Below are positions 33,818 through 42,618 of a stretch of DNA of 64,000 nucleotides, piece by piece; position 1 is the stretch's first letter, and every line of letters begins with the position of its first letter. The stretch lies in assembly GCA_963776675.1 (NCBI GenBank), contig CAVZNR010000045.1:1-64000 (forward strand). The letters run 5' to 3'. The notes beneath the pieces were generated by a model that was not told the origin of the DNA, searched no databases, and worked only from the letters and a program-made list of their open reading frames with translations. This DNA is from Hyphomicrobium_A sp963776675. GTDB lineage: Bacteria; Pseudomonadota; Alphaproteobacteria; Rhizobiales; Hyphomicrobiaceae. The position numbers and the translations under genes were made by a program.

Positions 33818-35223
33818 GCGCCCCCCTCGCAAGTCGCGCGCGTCAGGCTTTCGACATGGCGTTCGGCCTCGCCGAGGTCGTTGCCGATGGTCGTGATGCG
33901 CTCGGGCAATGTCAGCAGATCGGCGAGCCGCTCGGGCAGAGGCGGGCGCTCGCCCGTGATCGACTGAAGCGCGTCGGGAAACTTCGCCGGGTGGGCAGTC
34001 GACAGGATCACCTGGGGTGCCTTGCCGCGACTGAGCGCGCGTTCGGCGGCGACGAAGCCGCAGGCGGTGTGCGGATCCATGAGGTAGCCGCAGGTTTCCT
34101 TGAGACGCTGAATGGCATCGGCGACGTCATCCTCGCTGGCGGCGGAAGCGACAAAGTCGGCGGACAGTTCGTTTTTCAACGATCCCACATCGAAGCGGCG
34201 CGTCTGGCTCAGATCGCGCATCTTGGTGCGGATCATGGCGGCGTCGCGGCCGGAGGCCTCGAACAGGTAGCGCTCGAAGTTGGAGGAGATCTGGATGTCC
34301 ATCGACGGCGAAGAGGTGGCGACGACGCCGCGCATCTCATAGGCACCGCCCAGGAGGGTGCGCGGCAGGATGTCGTTGACGTTGGACGCGATTGCCAGCT
34401 GCGCGATCGGCAGCCCCATGCGTTTGGCGGCATAGCCCGCGAAGATGTCGCCGAAGTTGCCGGTGGGCACGGCAAACGACACGGGCCGATAGGGCGCGCC
34501 CAGCGCCACGGCGGCGGCGAAGTAATAGGTGATCTGCCCGGCGATGCGCGCCCAGTTGATGGAGTTGACACCCGACAGCGAGGTGCGGTCGCGAAAAGCA
34601 TGGTCGTTGAACATGCCCTTCACCAGCGCCTGGCAATCGTCGAACGTACCCTCGACGGCGACGGCGTGCACGTTGGCGTCGGTGGGCGTCGTCATCATGC
34701 GCCGCTGCACATCGGAGACGCGGCCCTCGGGGAACAGGATCACCACGTCGACGCGCGCCGAGCCGCGGAAGGCTTCGATCGCCGCGCCGCCGGTATCGCC
34801 CGAGGTAGCGCCGATGATGGTGGCGCGGCGGTTGCGCTTCTGCAGCACCCGGTCCATGAGGCGGGCGAGGAGTTGCATCGCCACGTCCTTGAAGGCGAGC
34901 GTCGGACCGTGGAACAGCTCCAGGATCCAGCGGTCGGGGCCGACCTGGACGAGCGGCGTCACCGCGGCGTGGTCGAAACGGGCGTAGGCGTCATCGGCCA
35001 TCGCCTTGAGCTCGGCGCGCGAGATGGCGTTGCCGACGAACGGGTGGATCACGTCCACGGCCACATCCGCGAACGGCTTGCCGGCCAGTGCGGCGATCGC
35101 CTCGGGCGCAAGCGTGGGCCAAGTCTGCGGCACGTAGAGCCCGCCGTCGCGGGCGAGCCCGGCCAGGAGCACGTCCTCGAAGCCGAGGGGGGGCGCCTCA
35201 CCTCTGGTCGAGATGTAGTTCAA
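33814..35223 (-). CDS. thrC: Threonine synthase
   Basis: PLP enzyme converting O-phosphohomoserine to threonine. 469 residues, with the N-terminal MNYISTRG start typical of the long threonine synthases. The PLP lysine is K112 in FHGPTLAFKDVAMQ. Other blocks are GATSGDTGGAAIEAF (phosphate binding), SGVNSINWARI and VPTGNFGDIFAGYAA. Its stop overlaps the M16 peptidase start. The kinase thrB supplying its substrate is encoded at 23.4-24.4 kb. Confidence 0.96.
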   Translation of the reverse strand: MNYISTRGEAPPLGFEDVLLAGLARDGGLYVPQTWPTLAPEAIAALAGKPFADVAVDVIHPFVGNAISRAELKAMADDAYARFDHAAVTPLVQVGPDRWILELFHGPTLAFKDVAMQLLARLMDRVLQKRNRRATIIGATSGDTGGAAIEAFRGSARVDVVILFPEGRVSDVQRRMMTTPTDANVHAVAVEGTFDDCQALVKGMFNDHAFRDRTSLSGVNSINWARIAGQITYYFAAAVALGAPYRPVSFAVPTGNFGDIFAGYAAKRMGLPIAQLAIASNVNDILPRTLLGGAYEMRGVVATSSPSMDIQISSNFERYLFEASGRDAAMIRTKMRDLSQTRRFDVGSLKNELSADFVASAASEDDVADAIQRLKETCGYLMDPHTACGFVAAERALSRGKAPQVILSTAHPAKFPDALQSITGERPPLPERLADLLTLPERITTIGNDLGEAERHVESLTRATCEGGA

Positions 35224-35293
35224 GCTCTGCTCTCTACCTAACGGATGCTCCCAGCCACACTAGTGGCCGGCCGCACCCCGAACAAGCAAACGC

Positions 35294-35310
35294 CCGGCCG
35301 GAACGGCCGG
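35294..35310 (-). terminator. Hairpin between SURF1 and thrC
   Basis: CCGGCCG-GAA-CGGCCGG, followed on the minus strand by a T-rich GCGTTTGCTTGTT. It lies 62 bases after the SURF1 stop and could end or attenuate the cytochrome oxidase transcript before thrC. Confidence 0.35.
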
Positions 35311-35371
35311 AGCGCACAAGGTTCTGGTCGTTAACCCCAACGTTCTGCGGGGAAATCCTAGCCGGGCCCAG

Positions 35372-36119
35372 TTAGCTCGGACCGGGCTGGCGCCAGCGGG
35401 TGACCGCGAAGGCAGCGAACACGGCCACCAAGGCGGCGGCGAGGCCGTACCAGGTGAGCGCGTACTCCAGGTGGCGATTGGGCAGCTCCAGCCGCGTCGT
35501 GCCGCCCTTAGGCAGGCCGCCGGGGAGGGCTGGATCGGCTTCGGCGTCGACGATGAAGGGCACCACCGCGGGCTTATCCGCCCCCAGCGCGGCCGCCGTC
35601 ATGGCGGGAAGGTCGTACCAGTACCAGATGTTCTTGGCCGCATCGTTGGCGGGCGTGAAGGTCCCTGGCGGCGGCGGGTTGCGGACGAGACCGACGATCT
35701 TGACGTCTCCAGAGAGCTCGCCGGGTGCGCGCGTGGCCGGGTCCTTGCGGTCGTCGGGCACGAAGCCGCGGTTGACGAACACGACGCTGCCGTCGGCGCG
35801 CTTGAGCGGCGTCACCACGTGGTAGCCGGGGCCCAAGCTCTCGTCGAAGTCGTAGAAGTAGAGCTCGTGGTCGTTGAGGAGCTGACCCTCGACGGTGACG
35901 CGCGCGTACTCGGGATCGCCGCCCTCGGCCGCGCGCTGCTCCACCGTCGCGAGCGGCACGGGGTCGGCATGCGTGCGCTCGGCGATGGCGCCGATGAGGC
36001 CCTGCTTCCAGGCGAGCCGCCGCATCTGCCAGTTGCCGAGCCCGATCAGGAGCGCGACGCCGACGAAGCGTCATCACGGCCGGCCACAGCAGCTTCTTGT
36101 TGCGGATCTGCGTCAGCAT
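35372..36119 (-). CDS. SURF1 family cytochrome oxidase assembly protein (frameshifted)
   Basis: Membrane protein that helps insert heme a into subunit I of aa3 oxidase. The N-terminal frame from ATG 36119 reads MLTQIRNKKLLWPAVMTL and should continue as a membrane helix. A +1 shift at about 36063-36066 is needed to enter the second frame, which reads VGVALLIGLGNWQMRRLAWK and then the SURF1 body: VTVEGQLLNDHELYFYDF, VFVNRGFVPDDR, RNPPPPGTFTPAND and the C-terminal helix HLEYALTWYGLAAALVAVFAAF. Combined length of about 249 residues is normal. The break is inside the first membrane helix. Flanking genes (DUF983, ctaE) support the assignment. Confidence 0.88.
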
Positions 36120-36125
36120 GGGAGC

Positions 36126-36500
36126 TTATTCCTGGGCAACGCGGCCTTCCTCGGCCTTGTGCTTGAACTGCAGCGCGATCAGGCCCGCCTTGAGGAAGCG
36201 CAAGAGCCCCAACGCGAAAAGCGGCGTCAGCGCCCCCCACAACACCGCATGCACCCAGACGGGCGGCTCGTAGGTGAACTCCACGTAGAGGGCGAGCCCC
36301 AGCACCACAAAGCCCAGGATGAAAATGGCGAACACGGCCGGCCCGTCGCCGGTGTCGATGAAACGGTAGTCGAGGCCGCAGCCCGAGCAGCGCTCGCGCA
36401 GCTCCAGCACGTGCTTGAACAGCGGGCCCTTGCCGCAGCGCGGGCAGCGCGCAAGAAGCCCGGCATAGAGGGGCGAGACGTGCTTGGTCTGCGTGGACAC
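36126..36500 (-). CDS. DUF983 family membrane protein of the cytochrome oxidase cluster
   Basis: A 124-residue protein starting at GTG 36500 with VSTQTKHVSPLYAGLLARCPRCGKG. It has two CxxC pairs (CPRCG and CSGCG), suggesting a small zinc or redox site, and then two membrane helices (AVFAIFILGFVVLGLALYV and WVHAVLWGALTPLFALGLLRFL). DUF983 genes sit between ctaE and SURF1 in most Alphaproteobacteria, so a role in oxidase assembly is likely but unproven. It is 6 bases from SURF1. Confidence 0.85.
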   Translation of the reverse strand: MSTQTKHVSPLYAGLLARCPRCGKGPLFKHVLELRERCSGCGLDYRFIDTGDGPAVFAIFILGFVVLGLALYVEFTYEPPVWVHAVLWGALTPLFALGLLRFLKAGLIALQFKHKAEEGRVAQE

Positions 36501-36600
36501 GTGATGGCTCCGGAGACGCGCGTCTTGTTTTCGCGGCGGGCTCACTTCGCTTAGCACACTGGGCCGCAGGGAAACACCTGTAGCGGCCCGCAAACGGCAA

Positions 36601-36625
36601 GCGGGGCGGCGAAGTGCCGCCCCGC
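36601..36625. terminator. Strong hairpin between ctaE and DUF983
   Basis: Perfect 10-base arms GCGGGGCGGC and GCCGCCCCGC with a GAAGT loop, 28 bases downstream of the ctaE stop. No long T run follows on the minus strand. It may attenuate or protect the 3' end of the ctaC-E transcript. Confidence 0.5.
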
Positions 36626-36652
36626 TGCTGAGTGTCGTCGTCGCCGTTGGGC

Positions 36653-37606
36653 TCAGTGGCCGCCGGGCGTGGGACCTGCGCCCCAGACGTAGATGCAGGC
36701 GAACAGGAACAGCCACACCACGTCGACGAAGTGCCAGTACCAGGCTGCCGCCTCGAAGCCGAAGTGCGCCTTCGGCGTGAAGGCGCCGGCCATGGCGCGG
36801 AACAGGCACACGAGCAGGAAGATGCTGCCGATGATCACGTGCGCGCCGTGGAAGCCCGTCGCCATGAAGAACGTCGAGCCGTAGATGTGGCCGGCGTAGC
36901 TGAAGGCGGCGTGCATGTACTCGTACGCCTGGAAGAACGAGAAGGTGATGCCCAGAAGCACGGTCAGCACCAGGCCGAAGATCAGGCCACGGCGGTTGTT
37001 GTGCAGCAGCGAATGGTGCGCCCAGGTCACCGTCACGCCCGAGGTCAACAGGATGAGCGTGTTGAGCAGCGGGATGTGCCAGGGATCGAAGGTGTGCTCG
37101 AAGATGCCCGGAGTGGCCTCGCCGCTCGCGGGAATGGTGACGCCGGTGCCATCAACCGCCACCGGGGGCCAATGGCCGCCGGTGAGCTGATCGCGCATGG
37201 TCATGCCGACGACGTCGGTCGAGTTCAAAAGGTCATGCACGCCCGCCGGGAACAGCGCCGCGTCGAAATAGGCCCAGAACCAGGCCACGAAGAACATCAC
37301 CTCCGAGGCGATGAACAGGATCATGCCGTAGCGGAAGTGGAGTTGCACCACCGGCGTGTGATCGCCGAGCGTGCCCTCGTGGATGACGTCGCGCCACCAG
37401 AAGAAGGCGGTGATCGCGATGCCGGAGAAGCCGGCGGCGAACAGCCAGGGTCCGTTGAGACCGAACAGGCCCGTTCCGCCACCCATGGAGCGCATCCAGA
37501 CGACGAGCCCGATGGCCATGCATAGCGCAAAAGCCGAGGCAACCACTGGCCATGGGCTCGGATTGACGAGGTGATAGTCGTGATGTTTGGCGTGCGTCGC
37601 GGCCAT
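36653..37606 (-). CDS. ctaE: Cytochrome c oxidase subunit III
   Basis: Core membrane subunit of aa3-type cytochrome c oxidase. Start ATG 37606 begins MAATHAKHHDYHLVNPSPWPV, the standard N terminus. Seven membrane helices can be traced, with WWRDVIHEGTLGDHTPVVQLHFRYG, FIASEVMFFVAWFWAYF (containing the conserved Glu) and TFFMATGFHGAHVIIGSIFL, and the C-terminal WYWHFVDVVWLFLFACIYVWG. 317 residues. The preceding gene ctaG ends 94 bases upstream. Confidence 0.97.
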   Translation of the reverse strand: MAATHAKHHDYHLVNPSPWPVVASAFALCMAIGLVVWMRSMGGGTGLFGLNGPWLFAAGFSGIAITAFFWWRDVIHEGTLGDHTPVVQLHFRYGMILFIASEVMFFVAWFWAYFDAALFPAGVHDLLNSTDVVGMTMRDQLTGGHWPPVAVDGTGVTIPASGEATPGIFEHTFDPWHIPLLNTLILLTSGVTVTWAHHSLLHNNRRGLIFGLVLTVLLGITFSFFQAYEYMHAAFSYAGHIYGSTFFMATGFHGAHVIIGSIFLLVCLFRAMAGAFTPKAHFGFEAAAWYWHFVDVVWLFLFACIYVWGAGPTPGGH

Positions 37607-37700
37607 GTCGTTCTCCCGTAGTCCCCTTTGGTCTCCCAAACTCTTGTCGTCTTGCCGGCGCGCCGTTTGAGCGCGACGCCCCGGCCTTATTCACTTTCCC

Positions 37701-38312
37701 TCACCCGCCGTCGGTGTTGCCCGTCTCCGCCTGACCGACCTTCTTCTCCGGCTTCTTGACCGGATAGAAGGTGTAGGACAGCGTCAGCTCGGACAGGCCC
37801 TTGGTGTCCTCGTCATCAACGAAGGCGGGGTCGACGTAGAACGAGACCGCCATGTCGACGGACTGCCCCGGCTCGAGCCGCTGCTCGGTGAAACAAAAGC
37901 ACTGGACCTTGTTGAAGTACACGCCCGCGCTCTCCGGCGTCACGTTGAAGACGGCGCTGCCGGTAACGGCGTGGTCGGAGGTGTTGGTGGCCTTGTAGAA
38001 GGCCAGCGTATTCTCGCCGATCTTGACCTCGAGCCGGCGCTGCTCGGGCTCGAAGATCCAGGGAAGATCGGACGCGACGTTGGAATCGAAGCGCACGGTG
38101 AGCGTTCGGTCGAGCACCTTGTCGGAGGCCGCCTCGGCCCGCTGCGTGGTGCCGGCGTAGCCCGTAACCTGGCAATAGAGCCGATAGAGGGGGACGGCCG
38201 CAAACGACAGCCCGACCATGCCGGCGACGATCACGGTGCACACGGCGGCGATCACGAGGTGGCGCTTGCCCCCCGCGTTGTCCCGTCCGCCGCTGCCGTT
38301 CGCTGCCGTCAC
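37701..38312 (-). CDS. ctaG: Cytochrome c oxidase assembly protein CtaG (Cox11), copper delivery to CuB
   Basis: Membrane-anchored copper chaperone that helps form the CuB site of subunit I. GTG 38312 start. One N-terminal membrane helix (LVIAAVCTVIVAGMVGLSFAAVPLYRLYCQ) is followed by a periplasmic domain with the copper-binding pair in QCFCFTEQ and the usual MAVSFYVDP block. 203 residues, normal. It sits 18 bases after the small CoxF-like gene. Confidence 0.95.
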   Translation of the reverse strand: MTAANGSGGRDNAGGKRHLVIAAVCTVIVAGMVGLSFAAVPLYRLYCQVTGYAGTTQRAEAASDKVLDRTLTVRFDSNVASDLPWIFEPEQRRLEVKIGENTLAFYKATNTSDHAVTGSAVFNVTPESAGVYFNKVQCFCFTEQRLEPGQSVDMAVSFYVDPAFVDDEDTKGLSELTLSYTFYPVKKPEKKVGQAETGNTDGG

Positions 38313-38330
38313 GTCCCTACTCCCGAAGCC

Positions 38331-38483
38331 TCACATCTGCCCATTGAACACGTTGCCGCCCAAGCGAACGATGGTCGCGATGTAGAAGAGCGCGACGAGT
38401 GCCGCGAGTGCCAGACCGATGGCGAGCGAGCGCATGCGCTGCCGCTTCTGGCGCTGGCGTTCGTCGTGCTCATTGCTGCTCAT
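38331..38483 (-). CDS. Small single-helix protein of the oxidase cluster (CoxF-like)
   Basis: A 50-residue protein read directly from the sequence between ctaB and ctaG: MSSNEHDERQRQKRQRMRSL, then a hydrophobic helix (AIGLALAALVALFYIATIVR) and LGGNVFNGQM. A highly charged N terminus and one membrane span match the small CoxF-type proteins that occupy this exact position in Rhizobiales oxidase clusters. It is 24 bases after ctaB and 18 before ctaG, so it is surely co-transcribed. Function probably in oxidase assembly, by position. Confidence 0.8.
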   Translation of the reverse strand: MSSNEHDERQRQKRQRMRSLAIGLALAALVALFYIATIVRLGGNVFNGQM

Positions 38484-38507
38484 CAGAAGTGCCACCGCGA
38501 CTAAACC

Positions 38508-39440
38508 TCAAACTATCCATCTCGCGACGGCATGCTCGGCAAGCAGCACGACGAAAAGCACGAACAGGTACAGGATCGAGAAAGAGAAGAGCCGGCGTGC
38601 CGCTGCGTCTGCCTCGCGCCCTTCGGTGATCGTGCGCACCCGCCATGCGAGATAGAGGAACATGGCGCCGAGCCCGACGGACGCGACCGCGTAGGCGATC
38701 CCGCCCAGACCGATCAGCGACGGCACCACCGCGAGCGGCACCAGGCCCAGCGAGTAGAGCCAGATCTGCCGGCGCGTCTCCTGCGGGCCGGCCACCACCG
38801 GCAGCATCGGCACGCCCACGCGCTCGTAGTCGCGGCAGCGGTAGAGGGCCAGCGCCCAGAAGTGCGGCGGCGTCCACATGAAGATGATCAGGAACATCAG
38901 CACGCTGTCGATGCTGACGGTGCCGGTGACCGCGGCCCAGCCGATCATCGGAGGAAAGGCGCCGGCGGCGCCGCCAATCACGATGTTCTGCGGCGTGCGC
39001 CGCTTCAGCCACATCGTGTAGATGAAGAGGTAGTAGCCGATGGTGAGCGCCAGCAGCGCGCCAGCCGTCCAGTTGACGAGCACACCCAGCGTCAGCACGG
39101 AGAACACGGAGAGCACCGTGCCAAAGCTCAGCGCCTCGTCGCGGGTCACGTTTCCGCGCGGGATGGGGCGTGCCGCCGTGCGCGCCATGCGCGCGTCGAT
39201 ATCGGCGTCGTACCACATGTTGAGCGCGCCCGATGCGCCGGCGCCGATGGCGATGGCCAGCATGGCGATGACGCCGAGCACGGGATGGATGGTACCCGGC
39301 GCGGCAATCATGCCCGTCAGCGCCGTCAGCACGACGAGCGACATGACGCGCGGCTTCATCAACACGACAAAGTCGCCGACGCCCGGCTCGGCGACGTTGC
39401 CGATACGGCCTACCTGGGTGTCTACGCTCGTCCCTTGCAT
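38508..39440 (-). CDS. ctaB: Protoheme IX farnesyltransferase (heme o synthase)
   Basis: UbiA-family membrane prenyltransferase that adds a farnesyl group to heme b, making heme o for the oxidase. First aspartate-rich motif is NMWYDADIDARMART; the PRPIPRG-like segment reads AARPIPRGNVT. The second conserved region is TPPHFWALALYRCRDYERVGVPMLPVV. About nine membrane helices in 310 residues. Confidence 0.96.
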   Translation of the reverse strand: MQGTSVDTQVGRIGNVAEPGVGDFVVLMKPRVMSLVVLTALTGMIAAPGTIHPVLGVIAMLAIAIGAGASGALNMWYDADIDARMARTAARPIPRGNVTRDEALSFGTVLSVFSVLTLGVLVNWTAGALLALTIGYYLFIYTMWLKRRTPQNIVIGGAAGAFPPMIGWAAVTGTVSIDSVLMFLIIFMWTPPHFWALALYRCRDYERVGVPMLPVVAGPQETRRQIWLYSLGLVPLAVVPSLIGLGGIAYAVASVGLGAMFLYLAWRVRTITEGREADAAARRLFSFSILYLFVLFVVLLAEHAVARWIV

Positions 39441-39498
39441 TCGCTAATACCTTCGGCCGTAAACGGCGGCCTCAATGGCTCCCTGGTCCGTCTCGACT

Positions 39499-39531
39499 GC
39501 AACGGGCGGAAACTTTCGCCCCGCCCGTTGC
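39499..39531. terminator. Hairpin between ctaD and ctaB
   Basis: Perfect 11-base arms GCAACGGGCGG and CCGCCCGTTGC with an 11-base loop, 30 bases downstream of the ctaD stop. No T run follows on the minus strand. Such a hairpin could give ctaC-ctaD a higher stable transcript level than the assembly genes. Confidence 0.5.
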
Positions 39532-39560
39532 CAATCGAACTTTGCTTATAGGTTCACTCC

Positions 39561-41180
39561 CTAGTGATGCTCCGACGCCTGGATGCGCGGCAGCGTCTCG
39601 TAGGAGTGGAACGGCGGCGGAGACGACAGCGTCCACTCCAGCGTGGTGGCACCGGGGCCCCAAGGATTGTCAGCCGCCTTCTTGCGGGCGACGAACGCGG
39701 CCAGGACGCCGACCAGGAACACCAGCGTTCCGAGCGCCGTGATGTAGGCGCCGGCCGAGGAGATGCCATTCCAGAAGGCGAAGGCATCGGGGTAGTCCAC
39801 GTAGCGACGCGGCATGCCCGACAGGCCGAGGAAGTGCTGCGGGAAGAACAGGATGTTGGCGCCGATGAAGGTCAGCCAGAAGTGCAGCTTGCCGAGCGCC
39901 TCGTTGTACATGTAGCCCGACATCTTCGGGAACCAGTAGTACCAGCCCGCGAAGATGGAGAACACGGCGCCGAGCGACAGCACGTAATGGAAGTGCGCGA
40001 CCACGTAGTAGGTGTCGTGCAGCGCGCGGTCGACGCCGGCGTTCGACAGCATGACGCCCGTGACGCCGCCAACCGTGAACAGGAAGATGAAGCCGAGCGC
40101 CCACAACATCGGCACGCGGAACTGCAGCGAGCCGCCCCACATGGTGGCGATCCAGGAGAAGATCTTCACGCCCGTCGGCACCGCGATCACCATGGTGGCG
40201 AACACGAAGTAGGCCTGCGTGTTGACGCTGATGCCGGCCGCATACATGTGGTGCGCCCACACGATGAAGCCGACGAGGCCAATGGCGACCATGGCGTAAG
40301 CCATGCCGAGATAGCCGAACACAGGCTTGCGCGAGAAAGTCGACACGACGTGGCTGATCATGCCGAAGCCCGGCAGGATCAGAATGTAGACCTCAGGGTG
40401 ACCGAAGAACCAGAATAGATGCTGGTAGAGGATCGGATCACCGCCGCCCATCGGATTGAAGAACGAGGTGCCGAAATTGCGGTCGGTCAGCAGCATGGTG
40501 ATGGCGCCCGCCAGAACGGGGAGCGACAGCAGCAGCAGGAAGGCCGTAACCAGCACCGACCACACGAACAGCGGCATCTTGTGCAGCGTCATGCCGGGTG
40601 CGCGCATGTTGAAGATGGTGGTGATGAAGTTGATGGCGCCGAGGATCGACGAGGCGCCGGCCAAGTGTAGCGCCAGGATCGCGAAATCCATCGCCGGACC
40701 TGGATGACCCGTGGTCGACAGCGGCGCGTAGATCGTCCAGCCCGCACCGACGCCGAGCCCGCCGGACGGCCCTTCGACGAAAAGCGAGATCAGGAGCAGC
40801 GACAGCGCGACCGGCAGCAGCCAGAACGAGACGTTGTTCATGCGCGGGAAGGCCATGTCCGGCGCGCCGATCATCAGCGGCACCATCCAGTTGCCGAAGC
40901 CGCCGATCATCGCGGGCATGACCATGAAGAACACCATGATCAGGCCGTGGCCGGTGACGAACACGTTGTACATGTGGCCGTCGGCGAAATACTGCAGGCC
41001 AGGCTCCTGCAGCTCGAGCCGCATGGCGACGGAGAGAGCACCGCCGATGAGACCGCTGACGATCGCGAACACGAGGTACATCGTTCCGATGTCCTTGTGG
41101 TTCGTCGAGAAGAGCCATCGGCTCATGCCGTAAGGCGCGTGGTCGTGTGCGCCGTGATCGGTGTCTGTGGTGCTACCCAT
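39561..41180 (-). CDS. ctaD: Cytochrome c oxidase subunit I
   Basis: Catalytic subunit with heme a, heme a3 and CuB. 539 residues and twelve membrane helices. Diagnostic blocks are FFGHPEVYILILPGFGMISH (a CuB His and the cross-linked Tyr region), WAHHMYAAGISVNTQAYF (two CuB His and the K-channel) and DTYYVVAHFHYVLSLGAVF (heme ligands), plus MVFFMVMPAMIGGFGNWMVPL with the D-channel Asn. It follows ctaC by 72 bases. Confidence 0.98.
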   Translation of the reverse strand: MGSTTDTDHGAHDHAPYGMSRWLFSTNHKDIGTMYLVFAIVSGLIGGALSVAMRLELQEPGLQYFADGHMYNVFVTGHGLIMVFFMVMPAMIGGFGNWMVPLMIGAPDMAFPRMNNVSFWLLPVALSLLLISLFVEGPSGGLGVGAGWTIYAPLSTTGHPGPAMDFAILALHLAGASSILGAINFITTIFNMRAPGMTLHKMPLFVWSVLVTAFLLLLSLPVLAGAITMLLTDRNFGTSFFNPMGGGDPILYQHLFWFFGHPEVYILILPGFGMISHVVSTFSRKPVFGYLGMAYAMVAIGLVGFIVWAHHMYAAGISVNTQAYFVFATMVIAVPTGVKIFSWIATMWGGSLQFRVPMLWALGFIFLFTVGGVTGVMLSNAGVDRALHDTYYVVAHFHYVLSLGAVFSIFAGWYYWFPKMSGYMYNEALGKLHFWLTFIGANILFFPQHFLGLSGMPRRYVDYPDAFAFWNGISSAGAYITALGTLVFLVGVLAAFVARKKAADNPWGPGATTLEWTLSSPPPFHSYETLPRIQASEHH

Positions 41181-41252
41181 TGTGTGCGCTCGCCCTAATT
41201 AGTCAGATTGGTGTGTTGTTGCCGGGACGAACCCGGATGATCGGTTCCTTGC

Positions 41253-42233
41253 TCACTGCGACTTGACCGCGTCCGCCTTGGCGACGCGGCGCGCACCGGA
41301 CTGCTGGAGAGCGGCCTCGTGAACGATGCCCTTGGCCTTCTTTAGGAGCTGCTTCTTGAGCCGGAGCTTCTCTTTGCGCTTATCCTTGTCCGGCTCCGAC
41401 TTGGCGTCGTTGCCGGCAGTCGCAGCGGCCTTCATCGTGTCCGACCATGCGGCGAAAGTCGCCTCGCTGACGACGCGCACGCCGATCGGCATGAAGGCAT
41501 GGTCCTTCCCGCACAGCTCCGAGCACTGGCCGTAGAACATGCCCTCGAACAGCGGCTTGAACCACGTGGTGGTCACGCGTCCTGGAACGGCATCGACCTT
41601 CGAACCGAACGACGGAACGGTCCAATCGTGAATGACGCCGGCAGGATCGGCGGTGATCAGCACGTTGACCACCTTGTTGACCGGCACGATGACCTCGTTG
41701 TCGACGGCGAGGTTGCGCGGAGCGGGGATGTTCTCAGCAATGAGCTCATCGCGTGACGCGTCATCGAGCATGCGGGACTCGAAGTTGAACCCGAGCTCGG
41801 GATAGCCGTACTCCCAATACCACTGGTAGCCCGTCGCCTTGAGCGTGATGTCGGCTTTCGGATAGCTGTACTGCAGGTGCAGCAGCCGGAAGGACGGAAT
41901 GGCGATGGCGACTAGAATAAGGATCGGAATCACCGTCCACGCAACCTCGAGCAGGGTATTGTGCGTGGACCTGGAGGGCGTGGGATTGGCCCGCTCGTTG
42001 AAGCGGTACATCACGTAGAGCAGCAACAGCAGCACGAAGACTGTGATCGCAACGATGATGATGTTGACCAGATCGTAGAATTTGTGGATCTCCACGGCGA
42101 CCGGCGAGGCCGCGGCCTGGAGGCCCATCTCACCGGGTGACGGCTGTCCCATTCCAGCCCATGCCGCCGACGCCGTAACAAACAAGATCGCAAGTGCTGC
42201 GGCAGGCGCCGAGCAAAGCAGCCGTCTCAACAT
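41253..42233 (-). CDS. ctaC: Cytochrome c oxidase subunit II with lysine-rich C-terminal tail
   Basis: Accepts electrons from cytochrome c through the CuA site. 326 residues: signal peptide (MLRRLLCSAPAAALAILFVTASAAWA), two membrane helices (VNIIIVAITVFVLLLLLYVMYRF and LEVAWTVIPILILVAIAIPSF), then the cupredoxin domain. CuA ligands are in the CSELCGKDHAFM motif at about residues 236-247, all present, with the upstream His in VIHDWTVPSFG. After the domain there is an unusual extension of roughly 55 residues rich in Lys and Ala (DKDKRKEKLRLKKQLLKKAK). First gene of the oxidase cluster. Confidence 0.96.
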   Translation of the reverse strand: MLRRLLCSAPAAALAILFVTASAAWAGMGQPSPGEMGLQAAASPVAVEIHKFYDLVNIIIVAITVFVLLLLLYVMYRFNERANPTPSRSTHNTLLEVAWTVIPILILVAIAIPSFRLLHLQYSYPKADITLKATGYQWYWEYGYPELGFNFESRMLDDASRDELIAENIPAPRNLAVDNEVIVPVNKVVNVLITADPAGVIHDWTVPSFGSKVDAVPGRVTTTWFKPLFEGMFYGQCSELCGKDHAFMPIGVRVVSEATFAAWSDTMKAAATAGNDAKSEPDKDKRKEKLRLKKQLLKKAKGIVHEAALQQSGARRVAKADAVKSQ

Positions 42234-42618
42234 TCATCCGCTCCCAGTGCTGCCCGGCCGCTTCGGCCGAGTCCCCTCCCCAACAGCCGTATGCCACCTC
42301 TTGAGCCGTTTGCTCAACTCTGTTGTTTAGTGGCGTACGTATTCGTGCATCTGCGCGCATCCCCCAGATCGCGCGGACTTTCCCTCAGATGCCTAAGAAG
42401 CACAATCGCCTTCCACGTCTCAAGTCAAGCTTTATGCGGCATTTCCACGCGTTGAAAAGCAACGCAAACACTGACCTCGGTCACTCCGGAGCTGGACGCG
42501 TCAACTTTCAAACTTTGGCCTAATTCGAGGACGACGAGGAGGCCGACGGTGGGCAAGTGGCCGCGTCTGCCTGGCCCCGACAAACGCCTTCGCAGGCGCA
42601 AGATCTCAGGAGCACTGC
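42234..42618. promoter_or_regulatory. 385-base divergent control region of ctaC and the IalB gene
   Basis: No gene is supported here. It must hold the ctaC promoter (minus) and the promoter of the IalB gene (plus). An inverted repeat TTGAGC-CGTTT-GCTCAA lies at 42301-42317, about 70 bases ahead of ctaC, and could be an operator or part of a -35 element. The region from 42320 to 42520 is lower in GC than the surrounding genes. Confidence 0.45.

Noticed and set aside
33856..35241. A 461-codon plus-strand frame opposite thrC
   Set aside because: thrC is unmistakable on the minus strand (PLP lysine motif). The plus frame has no recognisable features.
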